The position numbers were made by a program, and so were the translations under genes. Positions 10,601-22,347 of a stretch of 64,000 bases of DNA are shown here, piece by piece. Numbering within the stretch: the stretch's first letter is position 1; each line of letters begins with the position of its first letter. Origin of the DNA: Sarocladium kiliense (Eukaryota > Ascomycota > Sordariomycetes > Hypocreales > Sarocladiaceae); NCBI GenBank assembly GCA_030734395.1, contig JAUZTG010000048.1:2356001-2420000 (forward strand). Reading direction: 5' to 3'. A model generated the notes under the pieces. That model ran no database searches. It had not been told where the DNA came from and worked only from the letters and a program-made list of their open reading frames with translations.

Positions 10601-13600
10601 GCGTAATAAAGTCGGCCACTTGACGGGCAAACACCGACATGCAGACTCACTGTAAACGGCCGTGCCGCAAAGCTGCGCTGGTGCCATGGAAATGGGAGGC
10701 GATCGTCGTTTACAGCATCATTACCTAGTACCCTTCCTTAACAAGGCCGAGCAAAGATCGTGTCAACGTGAAGAGGTAGACCAAGGTACTACTTCGGGTG
10801 ACGATCCCGTGGACAGAAAGTCCCACGCTGGTGTTCCGATGGCCAGGCGTTATCCCGAGAGGCTTTGTGCGCAACATGGCTGTCCAGGGGGACGAGACTA
10901 GTCTGTATGATAGCCGGACAGTCTTCGGTCCCGTGGAAAGCAGTGGTCAATGCGTACTTTACGAGCGGCCCAGGCGGTGACAGAGGGAGGATCCGACGAG
11001 GTGGTCAGCATGGAATGGGATGATAGTGTCTTGGCTGCACAACGGTTGAGAACCACCGGCTTGACAGAGGCATTGCCGCGACTAGGCTAGCGCCAGAATT
11101 GGCCCCTGTGTCTTTTGGCTTGTGTAACTGTTCCGTTTGGATTGTGTATTAGCGTCTCGCAGGGGCGGCTCCGTTGCTGGTTGATGCTGCCACGCGTTCC
11201 ATCAGCGCCCAGTGTACGTAAGTACGCATTGGGTAATGTACGAAGTTACGGATGGCTTGGTGCGCTGAACTGTCATGCCGCGAGACAATACGACCGTCTT
11301 TCGTGTCGACTAGAATACGCGAAAGCCGAAAGCCCCGACAGCAATTATTCCAAGGTCCTATTATCTGTAGGCAGTTTTGGGGGGGGGGGGGGGCAATATT
11401 ATCTGTCTTCGTACCTTGCTCCGAGTATGATGTAGTCCTGAAGAGGACCTCAGCACCCTGGCTTAGTTGGATTTCACCCCTGAAGACATCCCCTGTAAGT
11501 ACCTGATCTGTTGAACGCATCAGGATTGGGGAAACCTTGATATCCATTCAGAGCATAGACAGCGTACGCGATGCTTCCTTAGGTATAGCGACGTCAACAA
11601 TGGACAGCAGATGGATGCCCATCCTAGCGTCCAATGCTGTGATTTTGCCCTCTCTCTCGAGCGAAAACCACCTCTGATAATCACCGCTTGGCCATTCATC
11701 CTGAGACGCTTTGACTTTGACCCCACCATCGTCTTGTTCAGACCCTGTTCGCAGCAGCTCCGGCCGGGCTAGGGCTGTCAAAACTCCGTGACAGCTTCGA
11801 CCATCGTTCTATGCCTTATCCATGCAGGGGGCCTCGCTGCTCCGACCGGGTTCGGTAACCCGCCAATGCGGCGCCAGAACTAAACCACAATGTCAGCCCA
11901 GGTAATTTCGGAAACCTCATATTGTCAGAAGCGAAGGATTCTAGTGTAAGAGAAAGGATGACGGGCAAGAATGTGCCCCGATTCAGACACCGCCTAGCTT
12001 GAACATGTTCTCTCCTTGAACTCTCGACCTGAACCAACAGCTGAGTTAACCCTTGGACTACATGCGCTATAAGATCTACAACGGGGGAGTGTCAGTAGAT
12101 CCAGGCTCCAGAAACCAGGCCAGGGTTTGTTGCAAGATGAAGATGCTACGGAATAGCGCCGTCAATACCTCTGCTTGTTCGCATCCATCCATCAGGCCCG
12201 CCTAAACAAACTAGTGTTAACCTGCGAACCCTTCCAGTGGCATGATAGTCTGGAGCTGCAATACGATCTTGGTGTTAAGCCGCTGGCCCACTGGATGGAG
12301 TGCCCTGGTCCAAGGTCCCTGGGTCCTGGGGTGAGACATCACTAAGAACCGGGCGCAGTTACTGGGCACTGCCCATTTGGGTCGGCGATCTTTCTGTTGG
12401 ATCGATCGAATCTGACTTGCACGCACATCTGAGGACAAGTATTGGTCTAAATCACGAGAACTGCTGTGAACGCTTATTGCAGCATCGTAGCTACTTACTA
12501 GAATCAGACCACATCTAGTCCAAGGACAGCCGCCTTCTTGTGAAGCAGGCTTGAGACGGTCTCTCATTCATGGTGCACCGTCCTGATTTGTCCTCTTCCC
12601 TATCGTAATACAGGCTGCATTTCGTCAGCAACTAGCTCCAGGTTGCAGGCATCATCTCCTGCCTGCATGTACATCTGACCCCCCCTTATGCCCTGTCAAG
12701 AAAATGATCCCCTCCCCATCTCCCACCCATTCCTTTGGTCGCTCCGTGCTGCACGCCAGGCGAACCCTTGTAAACTTTACTCAGACAGGTGTAGGACGTG
12801 CCCCAGGGACAGACGCTGGTCTCTCGTGCCCTCGTTTTGCCCGGTTAGACGCCCACAATAACACGCAGACTTACAGACGCACACACCACAGCGAACCCTT
12901 GTTCCACGCATGGCAGCGCCCGCGCGGAAGAGGCTGCTGGCGTCCTCTTGCTGCAGTATGTGCTGTGATCCTCAATGTACCTTGTCGTAGGGCAGGCAAG
13001 GTACATGTAGGTACCTGGCGCATGCTTGGGGCCTCGGAATGTACCCCATGCGACTCGTCACTCTCGCCCACCATATGCGGGAAAGCAAAGGGACCTCCCG
13101 GCGCTGCCAGAACCGGATCAACTCCAAAGTCTTTCACGTCGTTGTTTTATTTTGGCCCCTTCTCTTCTGGGCAAACCCCTTGTCGGCGACTTTGCCGGCG
13201 AGGAATAATAGCAATGCCTCCCTCCGATGCCGACCGTGCCAGTGCCCTGAGCTCCTTGTTCCTTTCCTGCTACCCGCGTGCCGTCCGAACCTGGGACCTG
13301 CATCTATTAATGCCCCGGAGGCTGAGGGACAACATGCATATTACGCGACTCGGTTCTCTTACCAGCAACCGTTGCTCTGCTGCGACCCTACCTTGGCTTG
13401 GCTGTCATTGTGCTGCTTCCGGCTCCATTCTATTCTTTCTTTAGATGCCACCCACACTGGGTCGCCTTACACTTTTGGCTTCCCTCGCATCGGTCCTCAG
13501 CAGGCCGGCACTGGTACATGACAGCTAAGATCGGTTTATTCTTGGACCTGTCGATTCCATTCCTGAATCTCAGCCGCTTCGGCTGTGTATTACTAACTTT

Positions 13601-13664
13601 GGTATCCCTTGGGGTCACTCTGGGCTCGGCTACCACCTATGTGCTTCCATTTTGAGCTCTCAGC
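7651..13664. other. 6-kb stretch with no supported gene
   Basis: This is the longest gene-free stretch of the window. It includes a run of 15 G at 11379-11393. Open frames up to about 240 codons occur (for example plus 8399-9112 and 12704-13444), but they overlap other frames, are rich in Ser/Arg/Pro/Cys and carry no motif. On the minus strand, frames at 12567-12217, 11781-11548 and 11547-11149 look slightly more protein-like; see findings. The last 1-2 kb is probably the promoter and leader of the transcription factor at 13665. Confidence 0.5.
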
Positions 13665-16600
13665 ATGGCCAGCCTTAAGGAGATCATGAACGTCGACGAC
13701 GATCATGCCGAGCACCCTCCTCCTCTTAAAAGGGCCCTTGAGCCGGACCCGAGACCGCCTCACGGACCCGAGACTTCATTCCCATCCAGGCCAGCCTTTC
13801 TAGCAACTACTTCTTCTTCACCCTTGGCAACCCACCGCAGCCCAGTACTCCCATATCCACCAACAGCGCCTCGAGTTGCATCATCGCCAACCTCAGCACC
13901 CTTTGGTGTGGGCTCGGACTCGGGTTTTCGACGCCGCAGTAACGCCAGTGCCGACTCAATGGACTCATATCACGGACACATTTACTTGACTGATCGGTCT
14001 GCTGTACAAGGTTCCACGATGAGGCCCGGTCTTCCAACAGGAGCTCCTGGCGAGACCCCAGTGAAGCTCACTCCGATCACCGGAAGAGTGAGCAAGGCGA
14101 AAAAGGGAATTCCCGTTCATGAATGTGATATCTGCCAGCCGCCCAAGGTACGACTTGTCTTCGCAACGAAAAATTGGAAATTCACTAACAAAGAACAGAA
14201 TTTCACGCGTGCTGAGCATCTAAGGTTGGTGATATGATCATCACAACCCCGGATACCAGGACTGACAACATGTCTAGGAGACACCAACTGAGCCATAATC
14301 CTCCAGATCTGGTCTGCCCAGTGCCGGGATGTGACAAGGCTTTTCATCGAGATGACCTCTTGAAGCGACACCAACAGCGACAGTAAGCTAGCAGAGTTAC
14401 CTGCAGGTATTTCTGGACAAAGACGGCAAAGACTAACGGATCATCAGTGAGCAGGAGCAGCAGCTCGCGAGTCAACCGCAGACAATGCGACTGACATCTA
14501 GTGATCCATACAGCTCGTCAGGCTACGCAGGAATGGTGCCCATGGGACCGACCTATGGCACTTCGGGGCTCAGTTCGCGATCTGGCGCGGGACCGTCGAA
14601 CTCAGATTCGTCCTGGCCAACGCGATCTATGGCACCTGGAGGCCCTGGTATGCCGGCTCAGGATCAGTACTCACTGACCAGTGCTATGGTTGGGCAGCCC
14701 TCGACCACTTCGCTGATTCCTGGGTATGATCAGCCCCGTACATCGCCATCCATGATTGGGTCTATTCCATCGCTGCACACGCCCGAGACTGCCTCGTCGA
14801 GCTTGCGCTGGCCGGATACATCTGCGCCTCCGTCATCTTCCTCCAGTCTCTACTCTACCCCTTCGGATGCAAACAGACTCACTCACCTACCGACACGTAG
14901 CCTGGCCGAGGAATGGGTATCTTCTATGCCCCTCGCGTCCACCGATACCTCCTCTGCTGGGACTTTCAACACTTCGATGTCCTTCAGCTATGATAGCACG
15001 CTCGCAGACAGCATGAGCCTGCCTATTCCTGGATACCATGACGCTGAATCCCTCTACGGATCTCGCGACTATGGAAACTCTACAGTGCGTTGCCTGTCCC
15101 CACCACACATGGCTGTGGCTCAATCATCTGAGACTTTAGTCACCGCACCCACGCCACTATCGACGGATCGACTGATCGAGCCTGCTTGTCAGGGCTGGCA
15201 GCAGGGGTCCAAGACGAGTGATGCGACGCCAGATACCTTGTCCTCTCCGACGTTGACGTATGCGATTCGACAAGCGATCCCAACTTACATCAACGTCTTC
15301 TGGGAGAAGGTCGCACCAATTTATCCGATTGTTCACCAAACCTCCTTGGAGGTGGCCGTGACCATACCCGAACACCGAGAACTCCTTGCTTGCGCTATGG
15401 CGGCGGTTGCCACGCAATATCTCGACAGCCCTGACGATCGTGTAAACGGCAGCCAACTACACACCTATGCTTGGGCCAAGGCGAAAACTGTACGTGACTC
15501 CCCCTTCTCATAGCTGAAGAATATGGACTTACCTGGATGAAATATAGTACACAAAGTCAGATCCATGGCCCTTGCCGATTACACAAACTATCCTCTTGTG
15601 TGAATTCTACGCTCGTTACCGGGGTCGTAAGAAAGGCGCTCATATCGCCTCGCCTCACTTTGCTCGGCTATATCAGATGGTCAGTGGTTCCTGACATAGC
15701 TCTGTTCTGCGATTTTTCGGTTCTGGCCAAGTGTCCACGATTTTCATTCGCTTGCCTGCCTGTTTTACCATCTGTTTCCTTTCTTTTTCTCTTTCTTATT
15801 TCCTTATTTCCTTTGTACTGTATGCCACTCCTTTGCCTTCTCACCCTTGAAGGTGCCCTTTCCCCCCCCCGGCCAAGATCACCAAGACTCACACGCTGTT
15901 TGTCCAGATGAACGACCCCGAGAACACCTTCGCTCCTTTGCCTTCCGACGGATCAATTGAGCAACGGTGGCGAGTCTGGATAGACATGGAGACTCGACGC
16001 CGGATATTAACAGCGTGTTTTCTCCTTGATGTACACAGCATGCGATATCTCGAACAACCACCTACAAAACTCCGTGATCTGGACTATACAACTCAATCAA
16101 CATTGGCGATCCCCCTTTCGAGTACGACGATTAAGCAATGGGATGCGCCCAAGGCTAGGGACTGGGGCGTGCTCTTGAACGGGACACAGCCAACCAGGAT
16201 CTTAGCAAACATTCCGCTGAACGACATTACGCGCCAGGACGTGGCATTAGTCTCTCGATTCGACCAAGCTGTAATCCTCGCAGGGCTGTCCCTTCAGCTC
16301 CCCAAGCGCCGCAGCTTGACCAAGATCGACCTCCTGAAGTCGCCTCTGGACGCGGATCCAACCGTTTTTCGGATCGCAACCCTTTTCCCAGATTCCGAAG
16401 GTGCCAACACATACCTGGCACTTCAACACACTCCTTTACATATTCTCCTTTCGGTCTCCGGAGACAGCTGGGTCTTTAACAACAAGGTCCCAAGCCAGAG
16501 CTGCTTCGAAGACCATCGCCAGCAACTCCAAGCCTGGCGTGCATCGGGTAGCGCTGCAATTGCCACTGCATATGCAGCCCGCGCGCTCAAGGCCTTTCTT

Positions 16601-16963
16601 ACACCTTGTATTCGTTTCAATACCATCACTGGGGAACCCAAGGTGCAACCCAATTGGGACGACATCTCGGACTATTGGGGCTTCTACGTCTGCATCCTCA
16701 TCTGCTGGGCTTGTGGCTGCGGCGATGACGAGGTTGATTCTGTCCCCTTTTCTTTCACGGCAGCGCTGCAGTGTGTTAACAACCTGTCGCACCTCCAACC
16801 ACCTCAGGTGCGCGGCGTTATCGGGCGCAATCACGCTCGTCTCGTGGTGGGATTGGGGAAACGAGTTCTCTTGAAGGACTGCCTTGGGGGACGGAGCATC
16901 CTCTTGGCAGATGCTGTGAATGTTTTGAGAAAACTAGACGAGAGAGATGGAGGAGCATGGTGA
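13665..16963 (+). CDS. C2H2 zinc-finger / fungal_trans-domain transcription factor
   Basis: This is a nuclear DNA-binding regulator of 947 residues. Exons are 13665-14147, 14199-14224, 14278-14382, 14448-15489, 15548-15679 and 15908-16963; all junctions keep frame. Two tandem C2H2 fingers span residues 154-205: C154/C157...H172/H176 and C183/C188...H201/H205. The first finger is cut by two introns around a 26-nt exon. A Ser/Thr/Pro/Gly-rich linker of about 270 residues follows. From about residue 480 a fungal-specific transcription factor domain begins (VFWEKVAPIYPIVHQ, then IEQRWRVWIDMETRRRILTA with the conserved W..E.RRR..W-like core). C2H2 plus fungal_trans is the AmdX-like architecture; the target genes cannot be told. 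Intron 5 is unusually long at 228 nt and has a strong pyrimidine tract. Long upstream DNA is consistent with complex control. Confidence 0.9.
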
Positions 16964-17648
16964 GACAGGATACCCGACTCCCAGACTCGCATTCGATCGA
17001 CACTTTGGACATGGTGGCAAGTGCCATCCGGTGGGGTCATGGGGGGTTTCATTGCTACGGGGAGACTGTAAGCTTGGATTGCATCTTTTGATTCATTTTC
17101 TAGATCTCATTTTGGCTTTTCTTCAACAAGGGGGCATCAGCATTGGATTCTGGGGGGAAGCATTTGGTTCTTGCAACATCGTCATCATGGTTATTCATCA
17201 TTTACAGGGAGTCAGGGATTCATATAAAGTCGGAAGCATATGAGCACATGAAAAGCGAGGGCTGAAGCAATATATCATTTGTTTTTGTTTGTCTTATCAA
17301 GTTACTTCTATTGCTTCTGACGTGCAATGTTCTAGAGAGGCTCAGGATCTCAGATTATATCTGGAGGTAAATCATAACATCCGAGTGCCGAAGACGGACA
17401 CCTTCATACCAGTTCCTTCACTATTGAACCTGGGAAGTCTAAACATTCCTTATCGTACCTCTTGTCGAGAAGATTCGAGATCGTCGTTCTCGATCTTGGA
17501 GTGAAGGACGTCAGAGTGGGGAGCTTCATGCGGGGCTCCTCCAAGACAATACCCCTCAAGTACGACGTTGTGACGATTCACTGTGTTCTCAAATACCCAA
17601 TAGCCAAGTCTTCCGGTCAAATTACGGGCAGATCGCATTCTATACATA
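16964..17648. other. Intergenic, transcription factor 3' flank and SDR promoter
   Basis: This 0.7 kb is fairly AT-rich in its second half and contains no convincing frame. It holds the terminator region of the transcription factor gene and the promoter of the dehydrogenase gene, both on the plus strand. Confidence 0.6.
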
Positions 17649-18744
17649 ATGTCCGCGTCTTTGGAAGATAGCAATAGGCCACGGGAGGGCTTCCCCCGAC
17701 CTGTGCCCGATGGGCCGACCAACGTCCTCGAGCAGTTCTCTATGAAGGGCAAGGTCACTGTCGTGAACGGTGCCTCAGATGGTATCGGATATGCTGTTGC
17801 AGAGGCTATGGCCGAGGCAGGAGGCGATGTTGCTCTGTGGTATAATACGTGAGTTAAATTGCTGTCTTTCATACGTACCTTCAAGTGAGCCTGAGCTAAT
17901 CGTGGCGGTTCGCATAGAAACGATGCTGCTGTGCAAAGAGCAGAAGACCTGAGCAAGACATGTGGTGTCAAGGCGAAAGCATACAAGGTCGATGGTATGT
18001 CTCAGTTATGATGTCAAGGGATGTCATGTGCAAATGCTGACCCCTGACTTGCAGTTACGGATGCCGCCGCGGTCGAAAAGGCTGTTGCTGAGGTGGCAAA
18101 GGACTTCGGCAGGGTGGATGTGATGATTGCCAATGCTGGTATGTAAAGTGGTTACGATTCAAAACCATCACTGTCAGACCACTTCTAGGAGGTTAGCTAA
18201 CATTGCTGAAGGAATGGGCAACTCAAAGGGACTTCTTGAGATGTCACTGGACGAGTACAAGCAATTGATGTCCGTCAATGGTATGATATAACCCATGCGC
18301 TACATAGGTTTGTTGAAGCTGCTAACTTGCTGCCCCTCAGTCGACGGTGTCGTTCACTGTGCCAAGTACGCCGGATCTCTCTTCAAATCCCAAGGCTCAG
18401 GCAACCTCATCATCACCTCCAGCATGTCTGCCCACATCGTCAACATCCCCAAGGATCAACCCGTCTACAACGCAACAAAGGCTTTCGTCTCTCACCTAGG
18501 AAAGTCTCTTGCACGCGAGTGGCGAGACTTTGCCCGTGTCAATGTCGTATCTCCGGGCTTCTTCGATACAAAGATGGGAGCTGGTGGTTCGGCGGTTCAG
18601 CATGAGGCTTACAGGATGGCGGTTCTGGGCAGGCAGGGACATGTTAAGGAGATTAAGGGACTGTATTTGTATCTGGCGAGTGGTGCAAGTACTTATACGA
18701 CGGGAAGTGATGTGCTGATCGACGGAGGATATACTCTGCCCTAG
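17649..18744 (+). CDS. Short-chain dehydrogenase/reductase (L-xylulose / sorbose reductase-like)
   Basis: This is a cytosolic NADP(H)-dependent SDR of 277 residues, resembling fungal L-xylulose reductase, sorbose reductase (Sou1) and mannitol 2-dehydrogenase, which interconvert ketoses and polyols. Exons are 17649-17848, 17918-17994, 18055-18138, 18212-18280 and 18341-18744. Cofactor motif: VVNGASDGIG (N40-G47), where most relatives have TG rather than NG at the first position. NAG follows in VMIANAG. The catalytic set is S170/S171 in LIITSSMS and Y186/K190 in VYNATK. The C-terminus SDVLIDGGYTLP is the usual family end. The leader of about 30 residues before the Rossmann fold is typical of this subfamily. 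The substrate is inferred from family likeness only. Confidence 0.9.
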
Positions 18745-21700
18745 AGGTTGTATATTGGTTGCAAGTCTCCTTTGGAACTCGTCACCATTGTCGTGTCGTT
18801 TTGGAAATGGAAAGCGTCCTCTGATTCAAGCTCACTCTTCTACGTGTTCCGTATACCACAAGTAGAGACGATTTGCACGTATCGACCTGACACACGACAC
18901 ACTCAATATCCCTGTCCGACCTAACCTTTGAAACGAGTCTACCCTAGGTCAATAGAATGTGACTGTAGTAGTTCTTGGTAGGTAAGGTAGGCACAGCAGC
19001 AATCTGCAGCAATCGAGACCTCCGTCTACCCGCTCTCGTCGGCTTCTTGCACCGCTTCCTAGGGACATGAGGTACCCCGCATGGCGAGTGTGGGGTAGCT
19101 CGAGGAGGCTTCCAGTTCCTGTTGATTCTCATTAAAGGCCTCAGCACTAGTTCGGTTTCCTTTAGATGCCCAGGTCCATGACTGGCACGCTTAAAAGACC
19201 ACATCAGCAGGACGATGTTCACCAGCTCAAGCAAGAACTATCAGTCAATAAGCCGCCAGTCTCCAGCCCTATACGGCAACGCTCGAAGGAAGAGGCATCC
19301 AATACGCACAACACCCCGCCACATGCAAAAGCGGCTTGCTACCCAAATGTCCCAGCGATGGTGTAGAGGAGCAGGGTGGCGGACAGGGTGAAGCGAGCAG
19401 GGGAAGCAAGCAGCCAGAAACGGAACCTACTTTGGGGATGGAGGATGGAACCCAAGCCAGCCAAGCACGGTATTCAAGCAGGATATCCGACTTGGCGACT
19501 TGGCTGCGAATCCAGAACGCGGGATGGGAAGTCTGCTGGTAATGATGAGGTATGTGTGGCCCTGGAAGTGAGAGTTTGAAGACTGAATTCTATCACTCGG
19601 GCGGATGTATGATCGCCGGAGTCGAGCCGAGGTGGCTTGCTTCTTCTGAAACTGCACGAGAGGTAAGATCTGCTTGAATGCGAAGTATTATCATCCGGGC
19701 ACAGTGTGATCCTTCTCATGAGTAGATCTCACTGTCCACGTCCTGATCTCCGAGTCGTGCAGAGGATCAAGTCTCAAGTTGACTCAGTTCAGCCCAACAG
19801 TCAGCATGAGACAAGCTATATCCTATCTCTTCTAAATTGAGGGGGTCTTTGCGGGGCCGGGCGATCGAGATGGATGTCAATGTCCGCCTTGGTAAAGGCC
19901 GCAAACCTGTTCCTTCAACCTGGGAAGAGGTACAGGCGAAAAGGCGGCGCGTGATGGGCAATATTGCGGCGGGTACGGAGTACATGGTTGATTGGGGTCA
20001 GCCTGGCGAAGTGACAGGTTCACAGCTTTCAGCCACAAGCCATGGACGAGGCGGGTCGTCATTTGCCCTGAACAGCGGGACGCCAATAGAAGACCTCGCT
20101 TGCTGCAGTAGGACACGTATGGCCCCGGACTGAGGCTGCCGGATTGAGGTTAGGATACTTCGTTCCCAGAGGAGGACTATACTCGTAGGCTCGCTCAACT
20201 ATGGCATCTTCTGGACCTTCGTAGCGTAGTACTTTGAATGGAGACCGCTAATCAGGACGGACCGCTTCCACCGTTGAAGATGAATGGATCGGATCGAATC
20301 AGCACCGAGATGATGACATCCCTGCAACATCTTAGTGGGAACATGGAGAGAATCCGCTACTGCTGTCGAAACTCTTCGAAGCGAGAGAGCCGCGACGGAC
20401 AAATCAACGTGGAACGGTACCTGAGCGAGCTTGGTGACGAAAATGGCTCCGGATAATTGACTTTGGGGCCACAGGGTCGAGGCAGATGCGGATCCAATAT
20501 CGAAGTCCCTGGCCGGACATCCGAGAAAATGGCGCCTGCTGGGGAATGCAGTGGGTTGGGGTCAATTGGTGAATTGGAATAAGAATGGATCCGATTGAAA
20601 GAGGTTCAGGCGATCCCGAGGAGGTGGCAGTAAGGAGAGCAGTGCGAGATCATCCCCACACAGAGAAGCACGGACGAGGCAGCCTCGGTCGGTCAGACAG
20701 GGGAGAGGCGCAGACTGGCGCGCCTTGGGGTTTGGATTCAACAAAAGTCGCGAATGCGAGTGACTGAGTGTTGGGCCATGATCTGTGTTCAGTAATCCGA
20801 GTCCTCCGGGTGCGAGAGATAGCGCCACTCATTCCTGACTGGCCTAATCGTCAGTCCATGTCTGATCTGCTCGTTGAGACAAGTGGACAGCGAGCATGTC
20901 TTGGAGTTTCTTGGGGAAGTCTTGGGGGTCCTTTGGAGGCAGAAGCATGTGCTGCTCAACTCGCTCCTCGATCGAGTCGGACGCACGGCGATAGATCAAC
21001 GCGAGGAACTCCGTCTTGTAGGTTTCGACCCGGAATCAAATCGCTATCATTTCCCGCAATGGAGCACGCGGCCCAACTCTGGCTTTCCATGTACCTCGAT
21101 GCGCATCTACGGGACAGTACGCCATGTAGGCGGTCTGGATAAGTCGGCTCGCGATTATGGAGGAGGAGGATAGGGGCCACTGGGCGTCGCTATAGCGAAA
21201 GGGTTAATAAAATCAGCATGGCATCCCCCTGTGCCTGGTCCGTGGGCGTGTGTCTTTTTTTGTCTCGAATTGCTTGGACCTTGCTCTCTCTCGTCCTCTT
21301 CTTGATTTTTATTTATTTCTTCTTGTTTGTTTACAGCTGCCTTGCACCCCTGATTGCCTGGAGCTCGACACCTCTCCTCGAATCTGGCCCGGGTCTGGCA
21401 GCATCAACACATCGAATACTTACAAGTCAAACAATCGACCGGATATCACGAAGCTCCCGCTCCCCGATTGCTCATTGCTCGCTCTGGGCAAAGTTACCTG
21501 CAAGCAGTACGTGTGCCGTGGGATGCCGAGCAAGCCACAGCCCAACAGCCGGCCGCAGCACACACAACACAGTACAATTCCAGATCGATCGAAGTTGAAT
21601 ACAGCGAACGAGCTCTGCAGACGCCGCTCGCGTGCTGCCCAGGGACACTAGGACTGGTGAACACGGCCCATCGAAAGAGGAGCGATCCCATTCCCCAGTC

Positions 21701-22347
21701 TGATCTGGTCTCACCAGCGTGTCTTGGTAGAAGAGAGCGACAGACAGCCTACGTCACGACGCGTTACATTGAGTGCTGCATGATCATCTGCGCCGCGGGA
21801 GCCTTGCAGGAAGATCACGCACCACAGCCAAACGCCGAGAAGTGCACCTGGCGTATACAGCTACGTGGACAAAAAACGCCCAGTGGCAGGAGCTGAGAAT
21901 CTGGCCTCGTCAGCTGGAGCCACATCCGTGAGGTTGCGTGACAGTGGAGGCAATAGAGTTTGGGTGGCCTGCCGTTGCACCCGTCGTTCGCGTCTTGTCG
22001 CTCGCCTGGCTGGCTGGAGAAGGATACGGGCAATAAGAGGCACTGCCCAGACAAAGCAGTGCCGTAAGTGAACGCTGTGCCTCGCAAGCTTGAGGTAAAG
22101 CGGCAAAGCTACTCCAGCTGTCAGCCTGGCTGAGTTGTGACGGAGGGCTGATCGCGCTTGGTCTGGGCTGTCACAGGCTTGTCACAAGCTTGTGTCGCAG
22201 ACCTTTTAGTCCCTGGAGCTCCTGCTGCTGCTCTGCTGCACTGGATTAGGTGCCCCGCCTTCACTGGCGTCACCACCACCATCTCACTGCCACACCCACT
22301 AACACCGCTGGCTCCCACCATCACCCGCTAAACTGCCCGCCGCCGCC
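18745..22347. other. 3.6-kb stretch with no supported gene
   Basis: Many overlapping frames of 60-180 codons exist on both strands, none with a recognisable motif or a splice chain. The region from about 21.2 kb rightwards, with pyrimidine-rich tracts near 21250-21330 and 22240-22340, probably includes the promoter and leader of the phosphatidylserine decarboxylase gene. I see no RNA gene or repeat. Confidence 0.5.

Noticed and set aside
1518..11393. G-runs at 1518-1531 and 11379-11393 as G-quadruplex or origin signals
   Set aside because: They are single homopolymer runs rather than four spaced G-tracts and lie in unremarkable intergenic DNA; homopolymer length is also error-prone.
12704..13444. 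246-codon plus-strand frame before the transcription factor
   Set aside because: Two other plus frames of similar quality overlap it, no family motif is seen, and it lies in the expected leader region.
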